Origin: Tridacna crocea
Lineage: Eukaryota > Mollusca > Bivalvia > Cardiida > Cardiidae
Length of the DNA: 64,000 nucleotides
Assembly: GCA_943736015.1 (NCBI GenBank)
Contig: OX031060.1
Span: 24,505,231-24,569,230, forward strand
Direction: 5' to 3'
The position numbers and the translations under genes were made by a program. This document shows, piece by piece, positions 44,078-55,505 of this stretch; the first letter of the stretch is position 1; each line of letters begins with the position of its first letter. Under the pieces are notes generated by a model. The model worked only from the letters and a program-made list of their open reading frames with translations, was not told where the DNA came from and did not search any database.

Positions 44078-44315
44078 ATAACCTTTTACGACAATGACGA
44101 ATTTTAACGACCAAGAGGAGGAGGCCTTTTGAAACCTTTGTGGGAGAAGGAGAAAATGCTGTTAACCTGCTGGTAACCAGCATTTTCTCCTTTTCCCACA
44201 AAGTTTTCTTGTCTATCAAAGCAAAATTGCATCATTTGAGCCACAATGACATAATCACCTCCAAATGCTTTAGATTTGGATAGGTCTAAAATACCGCTGT
44301 ATGGTAAAGGGTTCA
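44078..44315. mobile_element. TTAA palindromic MITE, copy 21
   Basis: Ends decayed (ATAACCTTTTAC and GGTAAAGGG-TTCA). The core has a 10-bp insertion-like repeat (GCTGTTAACCTGCTGGTAACC) at its centre. Intron between exons G and H. Confidence 0.78.
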
Positions 44316-44711
44316 TAGGGTAGCACTATTCTATTCTTTGTTCTCCCATATTATTTTAAATAACCCATAAAGTCAGATTCAATCTTATTAGCCTCATAGA
44401 ATATGATCTTGTAAACAGTTGAGACTCCTTCGTATATGAATTTCTGCAACAAAAAAAAAAAACCCTTGCTTATCAAAAATGTGGGTCACTGGACACAAAA
44501 AAAACTACTGTGTAGACATATTTGTGCAATTTCTCCAAATATCAAAGGGGTCAAGAAAATCGAGTTTACATCCAAAAGGTGTAACTAGTTTTCAAATCTG
44601 TATTATACAGCAATGCTAGCCGACTCTAGCAACATCATATTTTCATGAGCAGAAACTGGACACAGTATTGTATCTTTCATTGCTTTGTTCAAATATTCCT
44701 AAACTACTTAC

Positions 44712-44903
44712 GACATATGATTGTGGGACCTGCACTAGGCCCACCAAAGGATGGAATAGGTTTCTGTTGCCATCCAGTTGTGAAATCACCACCAAAAAAT
44801 GTATCAACAGACACTGAACACCTTGTATCCGGAAGTCTGCACCTTCGGTCACTGTCAGATGCAGAGGTCCAATTGTATTTTGTAGAAAACTTAGTAACCA
44901 AAC
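44712..44903 (-). CDS. RNF213: RNF213-like exon G
   Basis: 64 residues with L-Q-N-T-I-G-P-L-H-L, G-V-Q-C-L-L-I-H-F-L and N-R-N-L-F-H-P-L, as in the segment just before the RZ finger of vertebrate RNF213. The acceptor is TGTATAG/GTT and the donor TATGTC/GTAAGT, phase 0 at both ends. Open frames in two other frames cover the same stretch. The neighbours' phases and the similarity pick this one. Confidence 0.83.
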
Positions 44904-45073
44904 CTATACAAAACAAAAACAGCTAATCACAATATGGAACAACTTACAGAGAATTAAAACACAGTATATCACTTAAAGTAAAATACTCTTTTTCAATATT
45001 TCTGATGATAGATATTGTCAAGGAAAGAAAAAGTAATGTTTTTTTCTTGATAAATAGCCATATCCTAAATGTA

Positions 45074-46377
45074 CACAGAGGGACAGTGACCTTAAGCTCT
45101 CACCTGAGTAAAGTTCTACTTGGGTCTATAAAGCTGAAGAGATTCTGATCAAAGTGAAAACACACAGAAAAAGTAACTTACTATTTGACCTGATATGACC
45201 CAATTTCAAACTTGTCCCAGATATTAACAAGGCAAACATTGTTACCAAGTTTCAAGAGTGCCTGGCTGAAAATGTAGCATTTAGGCTGCACAGTATGTTT
45301 TTCTAAGAGATCTAGTGATCTTATCTTTAACCCAACATGACCCAAAAATCATCAAGACAAACACTCTGACAAAGTTTCATTAGTATCAGGCTGAAAATGT
45401 GGCTTGTGGTATGCACACATGGTTTTTTTTTTCTAAGATTTGGCCCACTGACCCTCTTTTTGACCAGACACGTTGTAATTTAGATTTTATCTGAGATTTC
45501 AACAAGACAAACATTCTAATCAAGTTTCATATGTATCTCACCTAATATGCTAAAATTGCACACAAGTTTTTTTTCCTTAAGATTTGGCTGAGTGACCTAA
45601 TTCTTGACCCAATGTGGCTGTTTTCAAACATATCCAACATATCATGAAGGCAAATACTCTGACTTAGTTACACATGAGTGGCAAGCTTAAAATATGATCT
45701 ATAGAGTGCATATAAGGTTTTCCTTAGTTATGCCCAAGTGACCTACTTTTTGATCCAAGGTAGCCAATACTCAATATTCTTTGGGAAATATCAAGACAAA
45801 CTTTTTGACTTAGTTTCATGGGTGTAAGGTTTAAATGTGGCCCTTAGTATGCACACAGGGATTTTTTAAAATTTTGCTAGTGACCTCCTTTTTTAACCTT
45901 ATGTGACCCAACTTCACATTTCTCTGGGATATTTTCACGGAAAGAAACTTCTAAGCTAGTTGCATGAGTACTAGGTTGAAAATACGGCCGCTAGGTGCAC
46001 ACAAGGTTTTCCTAATGTTTAACCCAGACACCTATTGATACTTTTTGATCAGATACAACCAAATTCTAAAATATGTCCAAGATATCATCAAGACAAACAC
46101 TGTAATGTAGTTCACTGAGTATCAGGCTGAAAATGTGGACTATAGAGAGCACACAAAGTTTTTCTACAATTTGACCCAATTTCAAACTTGTCAGAGATAT
46201 TATCAAGATAAAAATATTATCAAGACAAACATTCTGACAAGTTGCATTAGTTTTTAACTGATTTTGTGGTCTCTAGTCAGCACACAAGGTAAATGTTGAC
46301 AATTGCCCAACTGACACCAGACATAGTATGATCACAAAAGCTAACCTTGGGCACTTTTTGCTTAGGCGAGCCACAAA
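45074..46377 (+). mobile_element. Helentron-like element, family 1, decayed
   Basis: Head-like CAGTGACCTTAAGCTCTCAC then CTGAGTAAAG. About eight diverged ~145-bp monomers (TCAAGACAAACATTCTGAC, GGCTGAAAATGTGGC). Tail ACAAAAGCTAACCTTGGGC / TTTTTGCTTAGGCGAGCC. Confidence 0.75.
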
Positions 46378-46711
46378 TAGATTGAGTATGTGTAATCTAC
46401 AGATGTCTGAAGCAAATGAAATGTTATGTACACAAAAAGCCAGATATTAATTGCCTCTATTCTTCATCCATTTAGTAACTGAAACTTATTGACATAGCTC
46501 TAATAATGGGATTTCTTTTTTAAAGGGTAGAAAAACTGTGAAAGAAGATAAAGAAATTGATAAAAAGAATTTTTGTGTTTTACCAAAGTGTTTTTGTTTT
46601 TTAAGCAGTTTCCCTCACATTTTTCAGGCTTGTTCAAATGTAGGATTGTCTAATAAAAGGATACTACAGGTATATGACTAATAACAAGGAATTAACAATA
46701 AGAAGAAAAAC

Positions 46712-46771
46712 CTTTGATTGATCTTTGATCTCCTGTGACTCCTGAATGTATTTCTGCAACACTGCAACAAC
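46712..46771 (-). CDS. RNF213: RNF213-like exon F (60 nt)
   Basis: 20 residues, V-V-A-V-L-Q-K-Y-I-Q-E-S, corresponding to the short K-F-I-K-E-S-like helix in the family. The acceptor is TTTTCAG/GTT. The donor AAAG/GTTTTT is weak at positions +3 to +6. Phase is 0 at both ends and fits both neighbours, which is the main reason to keep it. The weak donor makes inclusion in mRNA less certain. Confidence 0.7.
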
Positions 46772-47627
46772 CTGAAAACAAGATAGCCCTGATTGTTATG
46801 CATTGCAGCCATAGTAGCCATGGGTCACAATTTGAGGAGTCTATACAGGGATTGCTACATAATACTTCAAACGAAAACCAAAAAAGAACAAAAAAACTTC
46901 TTTGGCCTGTAGCAACAAGCTCTTTTCTTTAATTTCCAAGAATGAAAATATATGACACTTATGATTCATCAAGCAGGAACATTCCCTGACTCTACAAAAA
47001 TTAATCTGTCAAAGCTCCACCTACACAAATCTTAATAATTTGTACTTTCTACTGACACTTCCCATCTATAATAGGTATTAAAACCATCTGTCTCATACTT
47101 CTATAGGAGAGTTTTCTTTCTTCCCTTACACTATTGGCCTTATTGGACACATGATTGTTCATCAGATAAATGGAAACTTTGCACTGAATCCAATCATGAT
47201 TGGTTATTTACTTATTCAAAACAATTTTCCTGAAGATGTTGATGGGTGTTAGACACTGAACAGACAGCAGACTGTAACAGATCATTAAATACATTCCGGG
47301 CACAAAATGGCCATGTGAGAAAAATGCAAATTCTGGGAAAACATGCTCTCTTCAGGTAGCTTTCAAGAAATGATACTCCCATGACTTCCTTCTATTAGGA
47401 TTATGGTATATCGTAAAAATTCTCTTGAAAAAAATGTAAATACCAAAGCAGAAATACTGGATTGTTTTGGGTTTTTTCCCTGTAATTTTGCAGCTCCAAA
47501 AATTTATCTTCAAGCAAATCTAATACACCAAAAGCAAAAACACCCAAAAAGAAATCTTACCATACAAGCGATTTGTCATGACAATCACACATACTGTTAA
47601 ACATTCTAAACTATAGCTCAGGAAATA
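46772..47627. other. Intronic, nothing recognised
   Basis: Intron between exons E and F. Plus-strand frames at 46735-46932 and 47403-47600 have no recognisable similarity; the first overlaps exon F antisense. Confidence 0.5.
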
Positions 47628-47838
47628 GATAAGGGTTTGATATCCATTCTCATGAGGAAGAGTAATGTCCTTGCAACCATAAGGGCCCGAGTTCAATTCT
47701 TAGGGGTTGGTTTTAACTTTGGGTCAGTTAATTGGCCTACACATTTGGCATGTGTACTGGCATAGTGCCAAGAAAGCAGATTCGAGAGAGATTAGCACAA
47801 ACTGCAAGAATGTGTTAATCAATGTAAAATAAATAATT
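47628..47838 (+). mobile_element. tRNA-derived SINE
   Basis: Plus strand: B box GAGTTCAATTC after a decayed A-box region, body with GGGTCAGTTAATTGGCC and GGCATAGTGCCAAGAAAG, ending TGTAAAATAAATAATTG. Different in body from the minus-strand SINEs. Confidence 0.65.
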
Positions 47839-48119
47839 GTTTACAGAGGAAATAGAGCTTTACAAACAGTATGAAATGATAAAAGTTCTTAATTTCCTCT
47901 CTTATATTTTGACCCTTACAGTTCAAACCAAGTCATAAACCATGTTAGAGTTAAATACATGAATTTAAATTAACCAATTTGCAAAGCATTAATTTGCTTA
48001 TTCCGACCAATTCCATGTCATGTTTTTTGTCAGGTTTTTCATTTTCTTATATGAAGCCAACATGTTGACAGGCTCCTGGAGGTGAAAAGTAGAAAGGAAA
48101 TTAAAGAACTTTAACTCAC

Positions 48120-48230
48120 CTTATCAGTAACCTTTCTCTGACCTTGTGGATACAACACAGAACATGTAATTTCTCTAAAAACAGCAAGATGGAAAATGCC
48201 ACTTGTATTAGTGTGTCTTGTCCTCAACTC
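48120..48230 (-). CDS. RNF213: RNF213-like exon E
   Basis: 37 residues, E-L-R-T-R-H-T-N-T-S-G then F-H-L-A-V-F-R-E-I-T and Y-P-Q-G-Q-R-K. The acceptor is TTTTGTAG/GAG and the donor GATAAG/GTGAGT, phase 0 at both ends. It is too short to stand out as an open frame. It was found from splice signals and from similarity to the tandem-helix segment with a T-E-V-A-A-L-Y-like motif in vertebrate RNF213. The intron upstream is over 7 kb and almost wholly repeats. Confidence 0.8.
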
Positions 48231-48694
48231 CTACAAAAAAATGCCAGTATTCAGTTTGAAAGTCTAAAAGCCCTAGGTGGACATTTTTTTTTCTTTTAAA
48301 ACAATTTTAGTATAGAAGAATTTGCTAATAAGAAGCCTCATATAAATCATTTTTAGTTCTTATCAGTTTCTAGGGTTGCAAAGGTCATATCTGATCACTT
48401 CTTATATATAACAAGTGACATTTTGTGCTAATCCTCAAAACTCTTCGTGAGTTTCACCTCAAATAAAGATTATTTCACCATGAAGCATAAAAGGTATCAG
48501 TTGTTAAAATACAAAGTTGATTCCAGTATTAAACAAAAGGCATGTGATGGTCCTGAAGTCATTCATCTGAGCCTTTTGACCCAAAATAAAAAAAAAAACC
48601 TTTATACAAACATTCACGAGTACTGGACTGAAAAAAGAGTGCTGCATGCTTGTGCTAACACTTGGCTGCAAGTGCTTGGTTTTGTCTGAAAACT
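48231..48694. other. Intronic, mostly unassigned
   Basis: Start of the long intron above exon E. The stretch 48530-48690 has a decayed head-like GCATGTGATGGTCC and may be the remains of a tandem-monomer element. Confidence 0.5.
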
Positions 48695-51600
48695 TTAAGT
48701 ATACTAGAGGAACATGATGGCCCTGGACAGCTCACCTGAGGCAATAGACGAAATTTCACTTGATGTGCATGATCCAATTTCTGACCAAGTGTCAAGTCAA
48801 AAAATGTGGCATCAAAAAAGTCCCCAAGGAATTTCCTTAAGTTAACCTAGTGACCTAATTTATCACAATAAGTGACCTAATTTAGACTCACCTGAGTCTA
48901 TTCACCAAACATGAACCATTTTCAATCTAGTTTCCTAGTGACCTATGTTATATCAGACATTACCCATTATCAAACACTTTTGAGATATCAACAGGACAAA
49001 CATTCTGACCAAGTTTCATGAGTATTGGATTGAAAATGTGGCCTCTACAGCATACAAAAGGTTTTTCTAAGATTTGACCAAGTGACCTAGTTTTGGACTG
49101 GACTTGACCCATTATCAAACTCTTTTGAGACATCACCAAAACAAACATTATGACCAAGTTTTAAGAGAATCAGGCAGAAAATGTGGCCTCTACAGTGTAC
49201 ACAAGGTTTTTCTAATATTTGACTCAGTGATCTAGATTTTGACTCCACATGACCCATTGTCAAACTCATTCAAGGTATCCCTAAGACAAATATTATGAAC
49301 AAGTTTCAGGAGTATCAGACAGAAAATGTTTCATCCAGAGTATACACAAAGTTTTTATAACATTTGACCTATTGACCTAGTTTTTTACCCGAAATGACCT
49401 ATTTTCAAAGTCCTCCAAGATATTATCAAGGCAAACATTCTGACCAATTTCCAAAAGTGTTGGACTGAAAATGTGGCATCCACAGCGTATACAAGGTTTT
49501 TCTAAGATTTTACCTGGCAACATAGTTTTTGACCCGACATGACCAATTCTGACCAACTTTCATAACTTTTGGACTGAGAATGTGGCCTCTAGAGCTTACA
49601 TAAGGTTTTTTCTACCATTTGATCTGGTGACTTAGTTTTTGACCCAACATGACCCATTTTCAAACTCATCCAAGATATCATCATGACAAACATTCTGACC
49701 AACTTTAAAGAGTTATTGACATAACATGACACATTTTCGAACCTGTCTGAGATATTATCGAGGCAAACATTCTGACCAAATTGCATAAGTATCGGACCGA
49801 AAATGTGGCCTCCAGAGCGTACAAAAGGTTTTTCTAAGATTTGACCAAGTGACCTAGCTTTTGACCCGACATGACCCATTTTGGAACTCAACAAAGATAT
49901 CATCGAGGCAAACATTCTGATCAACTTTCATGAGTATCGGACTGAAAATGTGGCCTCTAGAGCGTACACAAGGTTTTTCTGAGATTAGACCTAGGGACCT
50001 AGATTTTGACCCAACATGACCCATTTTCAAACTCGTCAAAGATTTTATCAAGGCAACAATTCTGACCAAGCTTCATGAGTTTCGGACTGAAAACGTGGCC
50101 TCTACGGCATACACAAGGTTTTTTCTAAAATTTGACCTAGTGACCTGGTTTTTGACCCAGCATGACCCAATTTCAAACATGTCCAAGATTCATCAAGGCA
50201 AACATTCTGACCAAGTTTCATGAGTATCGGACAAAAAATGTGGCCTCTAGAGCGTACACAAGGTAACAAGACGACCATGATGGTCCTATATCGCTCACCT
50301 AAGTACTAGGCAGTAAAGGTCTACAATGAAGATAATGACCAAATATTGAGGTTTAAGGGTAACTGTTAATGAAAAAGAGGCAAATTGTTGCAAGATATGC
50401 AATCCCACCGCCAGTTGTCAAGGAGGTATAATAGTTGCAATGGGCAACAAACATGTTTACCAAGTCTAAAGTCAATTCGACTTGAGACTTAAAAATTCAA
50501 CACTGGACAAGCAAAAACTACTGAAAAAATGAAGATCAAAGTGAAATTATTCAAAATCAGTGCTTGGTAGAATTACTGTTCTTGCACACAGTACTCACTA
50601 AAATTACAACAAACATGCATACCAATTTTGAAGTCGTTCCGATTTGAGATGACAAAGTTATATTCCAGACAAGCACTAAATGCAGAATCATGTGAGATTT
50701 TATCGAGACAAACATTTTAACTTATTTTCATTTCAGCTTAGCAAGAAATGTGGTCCCTAGAGTGCTCACAAGAAGATCTTTAAAGATTTCCCGCCTTGTC
50801 TGTGACATCTGAGACAGACAATATAGGGCCAACTTTCACACCAGGGCCATAATTTGAAGTATTTTGGTAGAGGGTTACTAGATGATGCTACATGCCAAAT
50901 ATGAAAGCTGTAGCCCTCATGGTTTGGGACAAGAAGATTTTCTAAGATTTCCTTCTTTATCTCTATGTGAAATCCAAGAACCCACAATATAGGGCCATTT
51001 TCAACACTAGGGTAATAATTTGAGGTATTTTGGTAGAGGGCCACTAGATAATGCTACATCCCAAATATGAAAGCTCTTGCCATTACTGTTTAAGACAAAG
51101 AGATTTCTAAAAATTGTTTTCTTTATCTCGATGTGAAATCTGAGACCCACAACATAGGGCCAACTTTTTACATCAGGACATTTGGGACAAGAAGATTTTT
51201 TAAAGATTTCCTTCCTTATATCTATGTAATATCCAAGACCTACAACAAAGGGCTTATTTTAACATCAGGGCCATAATTTGAAGTATTTTAGTAGAGGGCC
51301 ACTAGATGATGCTACATGCCAAATGTGAAAGCTCTAGTCCTTAAGGTTTTGGACTAGAAAATTTTTAAAAATTTCCTTCCTTATCTCTATGTGAAATCCG
51401 AGAACCCACAACATAGGGCTATTTTCAATACTAGTGCCATTATTTGAAGTAATTTGGTAGAGGGCCACTAGATGATGCTACATGCCAAATATGAAAGCTC
51501 TAGCCTTTACGGTTTTGGACAAGAAGATTTTTAAAGTTTTTTCTTTTTGTTGCCATGGCAACCAGAACCTTTCATGAAATTCAAATCTTTGAAGTATATT

Positions 51601-51855
51601 GAAAGTGTATCACCTAAGGATTTTTTTTGTGAAGTTGTACTGAAATCTGATGGGCGGTTTCAGAGGAGAAGATTTTTTTAGTAATTGTTTATTGACAGAC
51701 AGACAGTTAGACAGACGGACAAACCGACAGCGACCGATCACAATAGCTCCCCTTAGCACTATGTGGTCAGGTGAGCGAAAAAGTTGACGACGGATGATAG
51801 ACACAGCACTATCACAATAGCTCACTCTGAGCACTTCGTGCTCAGCCGAGCAAAT
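48695..51855 (+). mobile_element. Helentron-like element, family 1, interrupted by a complete family-4 element
   Basis: Head AGAGGAACATGATGGCCC with AGCTCACCTGAGG. About ten ~145-bp monomers, several nearly intact. The array ends ACACAAGGTAA at 50266 and resumes at about 51781 with AAGTTGACGACGGATGATAG and the tail AGCTCACTCTGAGCAC / GTGCTCAGCCGAGC. Everything between is another element. Confidence 0.83.
50267..51780 (+). mobile_element. Helentron-like element, family 4, nested
   Basis: Head ACAAGACGACCATGATGGTC with TCGCTCACCTAAGTAC. Internal second head-like piece AGGCAAATTGTTGCAAGATA. About six ~165-bp monomers (GGGCCACTAGATGATGCTAC, ATGCCAAATATGAAAGCTC). GTTGCCATGGCAACCAG and tail AGCTCCCCTTAGCAC / GTGGTCAGGTGAGC. 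Inserted into the GGTAAAAGTTGACG stretch of the host element. Confidence 0.85.
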
Positions 51856-52715
51856 AAAAAAATCGACAAGACAAAAATTCTGGACAGCTTTAACGTAAAT
51901 TGAGCAATTCATGTGGCCTCAAGAGTGTCCACAAGGTATATCTTTATCTTTAGTGACCTAGTCTATGATGCCGGGTAACCAAATTTCATACGATACCTGT
52001 TAGATTTTTTATTAAAACAAACATTCTGACAAATTTTGCAGTCAATTGAGCAAGAAATGTGCCCTCTATATTGCCAACAAAGTATCTCTTTAACTTTACA
52101 AACAATTGTAATGACAGATGTTACAAAACAATAATTTTCTTCCGAAACAAGCTGAGCTAAAAATGGCCTCTTAAGTGTACAGAAGCTTTTCATAGGATTT
52201 ATCTCAATGTCCTACTTTTTCACTCAAAATAAGCCATTTTCAAACTCACAGTTAATATCAAAACTAACATTCTAACCATCAATCATGACCTTTGAGTGAA
52301 AATGTTGCCATAAGAGTGTACACAAGGTTTGTCTTTTTGACCTAATGTGACCCAAGATTGAAACCTGTAAGAAATATTTTCAAAACATACGTTATTGACA
52401 GAAATGTAGCTTCTAGCTGGTATGTAAGCTTTCAATAAGATTTTTCCTGGTGACCTAATTTTACCAAACATGATTCAAACTTTTCCTCACATTTGTCTCC
52501 ATGACCAGTCCTACTCTTTAACGAAACATAACCTTTTCTCAAACACATCCTACGTACAACAAAATATTTTGAATTCAATGAGCTTAAGATTGAAAATGTA
52601 GCCTCTAGAGTTTACACAATGTTATATGTTTTGACTTTGACCTAGGTTTTAACCCAACATGACCAATTCTGAAATGTTTCTTGGGTGACCCTTTTGAAAA
52701 ATTGTTAGGGCAGTT
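51856..52715 (+). mobile_element. Family-1 tandem-monomer remnant
   Basis: Diverged monomers with CAATTCATGTGGCCTC, AACATTCTGACAAATTTTG and AGTGTACACAAGG, without head or tail. Confidence 0.6.
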
Positions 52716-52767
52716 TTTATCTGTTTGAAAACAACAGCCAATTGTTATCACCTGCATGTGGTGCTCT

Positions 52768-53045
52768 TAATTAGTACATTTAATCCTATTTACAAATATA
52801 TATACATGTAACAATCCATTTCAGAATGCACCTTGTGAAATACATTGTTGACATTTTGGTATAGATACATACCAAGCGGCATGAAACAGTGAAAAACGCT
52901 TCTTGATGTGGATAAGAACAAGGTAGCAAACAGAAATCCAAGTAAAGTATCATTTAGTGTCTTTTACTTTGCATAGGGAGACCAATTGATCTACATTTCT
53001 TCACAGCATATTTTTATGAAAACACCCCTAAATATTTTCAACCTC
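52768..53045 (+). repeat. Left copy of a ~270-bp inverted repeat pair
   Basis: Contains CAGTGAAAAACGCTTCTTGA, CAAACAGAAATCCAAGTAAA and ACATTTCTTCACAGCATAT. The reverse complement of this whole stretch recurs at 56645-56915. Confidence 0.82.
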
Positions 53046-53129
53046 ATTTGGTACAGCAAACCTATGAAATCTTTTTGATAATGTTAACAGAGGATTAAAG
53101 TTATCAGCTAAAGGGAAGAAAGAGCCTTC

Positions 53130-54286
53130 CCCCCGTCATGTTTCTAGATGGATTGAAATTTCACAAACAAGTTTTCAAAACAGGCATCCAAGAAACATTT
53201 CTGTGAAATTATTTCAAAATCTAACCAATAGTTTAAAGAAAGAAGAATTTTAAAAAAAATCATAAGTTCAACAGTGCAAAGACCATGTTTTTCACCGATC
53301 TAAATTTTACCCACAATTTCAAACAAGAGGGCCAAGATGGCCTTGGATCACTCAACTGAATTTCTGAGAGAACCATAGCCATTTTTTTTCAAAATCTAAT
53401 CAGCCATTTAAGACAAAGAAGAATTTTCAAAAGTTTCTTCATGTCTGTATAGTGTAAATAGCCCAAAGCCATCAAAGCCATCAGAGTTATATTTCTTGAT
53501 GGATCAAAATTTCTCGAGCAATTTTTGTTCAGAAAAGTTTTTGAAATGGGTCATCATAGAAACATTTCTGTTAAATTATTTCGAAATCTGACAAGTGGTT
53601 TCTGAGAAGAAGAATTTTTCAGAATTTCTTCATTTCCCATAGTGCAAGTAGTCCCCATTCACCAGAGCCATGTTTCTTGACGGATCGAAATTTCGCAAAC
53701 AGACTTTGAAAAGGGTCATCAAAGGAATATTTCTGTGAAATTATTTCAAATTCTGACCAAGAGTATCAGAGAAGAAGAATTTTTAAGAATTTCTTTATTG
53801 CCGTTTCGTGCAAGTAGCCCCCATTCACCAGAGCCGTGTATCTGGACAGATCAAAATTTTTCAAACACTATTTGAAAAGGGTCTCCCACAGAACATCACT
53901 GTGAAATTATTTCAAAATCTGACCAGCAGTTTCAGAGAAGAAAATTTTTTAAGAATTCCTTCATTTCTGTACAGTGCAAGTAGCCCCAATTCACCAGAGC
54001 CACATTTTTTGACGGATCAAATTTCACGGAAAAATTTTGAAAAGGGTCAGCAAAGGAACATATCCGTGAAATTATTTCAAAATCTGACCTGCGGTTTCCG
54101 AGGAGAAGATTTTTAAAGAACTGGCGAAAAAAATTCCATTTGGTTGTCAAGGCAACCTGAGTTTTGGATGGAATCCAATTCTGTGAACAATTTTTAAAGA
54201 GGACCGCCAAAAAAACATTACAACACAAAAGACACCGGGTGATCCTAAAAGCTCCCCTTGAGCACATTTTGCTCAGGCGAGCTAAA
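53130..54286 (+). mobile_element. Family-3 tandem-monomer element plus a preceding monomer remnant
   Basis: 53130-53322 is a loose monomer remnant. The element proper has head ACAAGAGGGCCAAGATGGCC at 53323, about five ~163-bp monomers (GTGCAAGTAGCCCC, CACCAGAGCC), GTTGTCAAGGCAACC and tail AGCTCCCCTTGAGCAC / TTGCTCAGGCGAGCT. The 140-aa frame at 53932-54354 is monomer sequence. Confidence 0.82.
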
Positions 54287-54287
54287 C

Positions 54288-54794
54288 AAGAGGGCCAAGA
54301 TGACCCTGGTTTGCTCACCTGAATTTCTGAGAGGACCATAGCCATTTCTTTCAAAATGTAATCAGCCCTTTCAGAGAAGAAGAACTTTTAAGAATTTCTT
54401 AATTTCCGTATAGTGCAAGTAGCCCCCATTCACCAGAGCCACATTTTTTGATGGATCAAAATTTTACGAACAATTTTTGAAAAGGGTCACCCAAGCAACA
54501 ATCCTGTGTAATTATTTCAAAATCTGATCATCGGTTTCAGAGGAGAAGATTTTTAAAGAATTCCCTAGAAAATTCAATTTGGTTGCCATGGTAACCAGAT
54601 TTTTTGATGGCACCAAATTCTGTTAACAATTTGTATAGAGGACCTCCCAAGGAACATTCCAGCCAAGTTTGGTCCAAATCCGCCCAGCAGTTTAGGAGGA
54701 GTTGATGTTTAAATAATTGTTGACGACGTGCGACGGACACTGGGTGAACCTAAAAGCTCCCCTTGAGCACGTTGTGCTCAGGTGAGCTAAAAAA
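54288..54794 (+). mobile_element. Family-3 tandem-monomer element, short form
   Basis: Head ACAAGAGGGCCAAGATGACC with GCTCACCTGAATTT. Only about two monomers, GTTGCCATGGTAACCAG and tail AGCTCCCCTTGAGCAC / GTGCTCAGGTGAGCT. It follows the previous element with one or two bases between. Confidence 0.83.
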
Positions 54795-54799
54795 AAAAA

Positions 54800-55285
54800 G
54801 GTCACCCACCATTTCTGTGAAATCATTTCAAAAACTCACCTGCTGTTTCAGAGGTGGAGATTTTCAAAATTTCTTACAAAATTCCATTTTGTATACATTG
54901 CCATTTTGGCATTCAGAGTGTTGCATGGAATCAAATCTGTGACGATTTTTTAAAGAGGACCTCCAGAGGAATATTCCAGCCTAGTTTGGTCCCTATTGGC
55001 CCAGCAGTTTAGGAGGAGATGTTTAAGGAATTATTGATGATGGACAACAAACGAAGAAAAAGCATGACACACCACGGATGACACACTTGACATGTGATCC
55101 TAAGAGCTCCCCTTGAGCATGTTGTGCTCAGGTGTGCTAACAATATTACTGTTAATAGTCCCAACATTTAAGCATCTTATGGTAAGATAATTTTTGATGC
55201 TGGACTACCTTAGACATATATGTACAATGGATACAGCATGATCATAGACACTCATCTTTAGAACTTTGTGCTACAGGTAAGCTAA
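54800..55285 (+). mobile_element. Tail fragments of two tandem-monomer elements
   Basis: 54800-55140 has one family-3 monomer and the tail AGCTCCCCTTGAGCATG / TGTGCTCAGGTGTGCT. 55230-55285 has a second decayed tail (ACTCATCTTTAGAACT / TTGTGCTACAGGTAAGCT). The latter ends about 105 bp below exon D. Confidence 0.72.
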
Positions 55286-55390
55286 AATCCTGAAATTGTT
55301 GGGAAAGGAATAAATATAATGTTATTTATTGCAATTTCATTTTCAGGTAATACATTTCAAGTTAACTTGTAGTGAATCCATGACACATAC

Positions 55391-55505
55391 TTGTAAAGTT
55401 TCATGTAAATAGGATATCTCTTCACCAAGGATCACCTTTGTCAACGCCTCTCTGAGTTGAGTATAAACTTCACCACATAATACAAATCTGTCACTTATCT
55501 CCACT
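55391..55505 (-). CDS. RNF213: RNF213-like exon D
   Basis: Encodes V-E-I-S-D-R-F-V-L-C-G, then Y-T-Q-L-R-E-A-L-T-K, matching the D-R-Y-L-x-x-G region after the previous exon in vertebrate RNF213. The phase requires the second AG of TTTCAGAG as acceptor; the first AG would give a stop early in the exon. The donor CAA/GTATGT is strong. It is 1 + 38 codons and ends in phase 0. It lies inside a widely spaced inverted repeat pair (52768-53045 and 56645-56915). Confidence 0.83.

Noticed and set aside
44704..44916. 70-aa minus-strand frame over exon G
   Set aside because: Its phase does not fit exons F and H; the frame chosen for exon G does and resembles RNF213.
46500..46640. Further TTAA MITE copy
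   Set aside because: GGGTAGAAAAACTGTG is suggestive, but neither the core palindrome nor the termini can be recognised.
53808..54354. 102-aa plus-strand and 140-aa minus-strand open frames overlapping
   Set aside because: Both lie in family-3 monomers and an element tail, with no recognisable domain.
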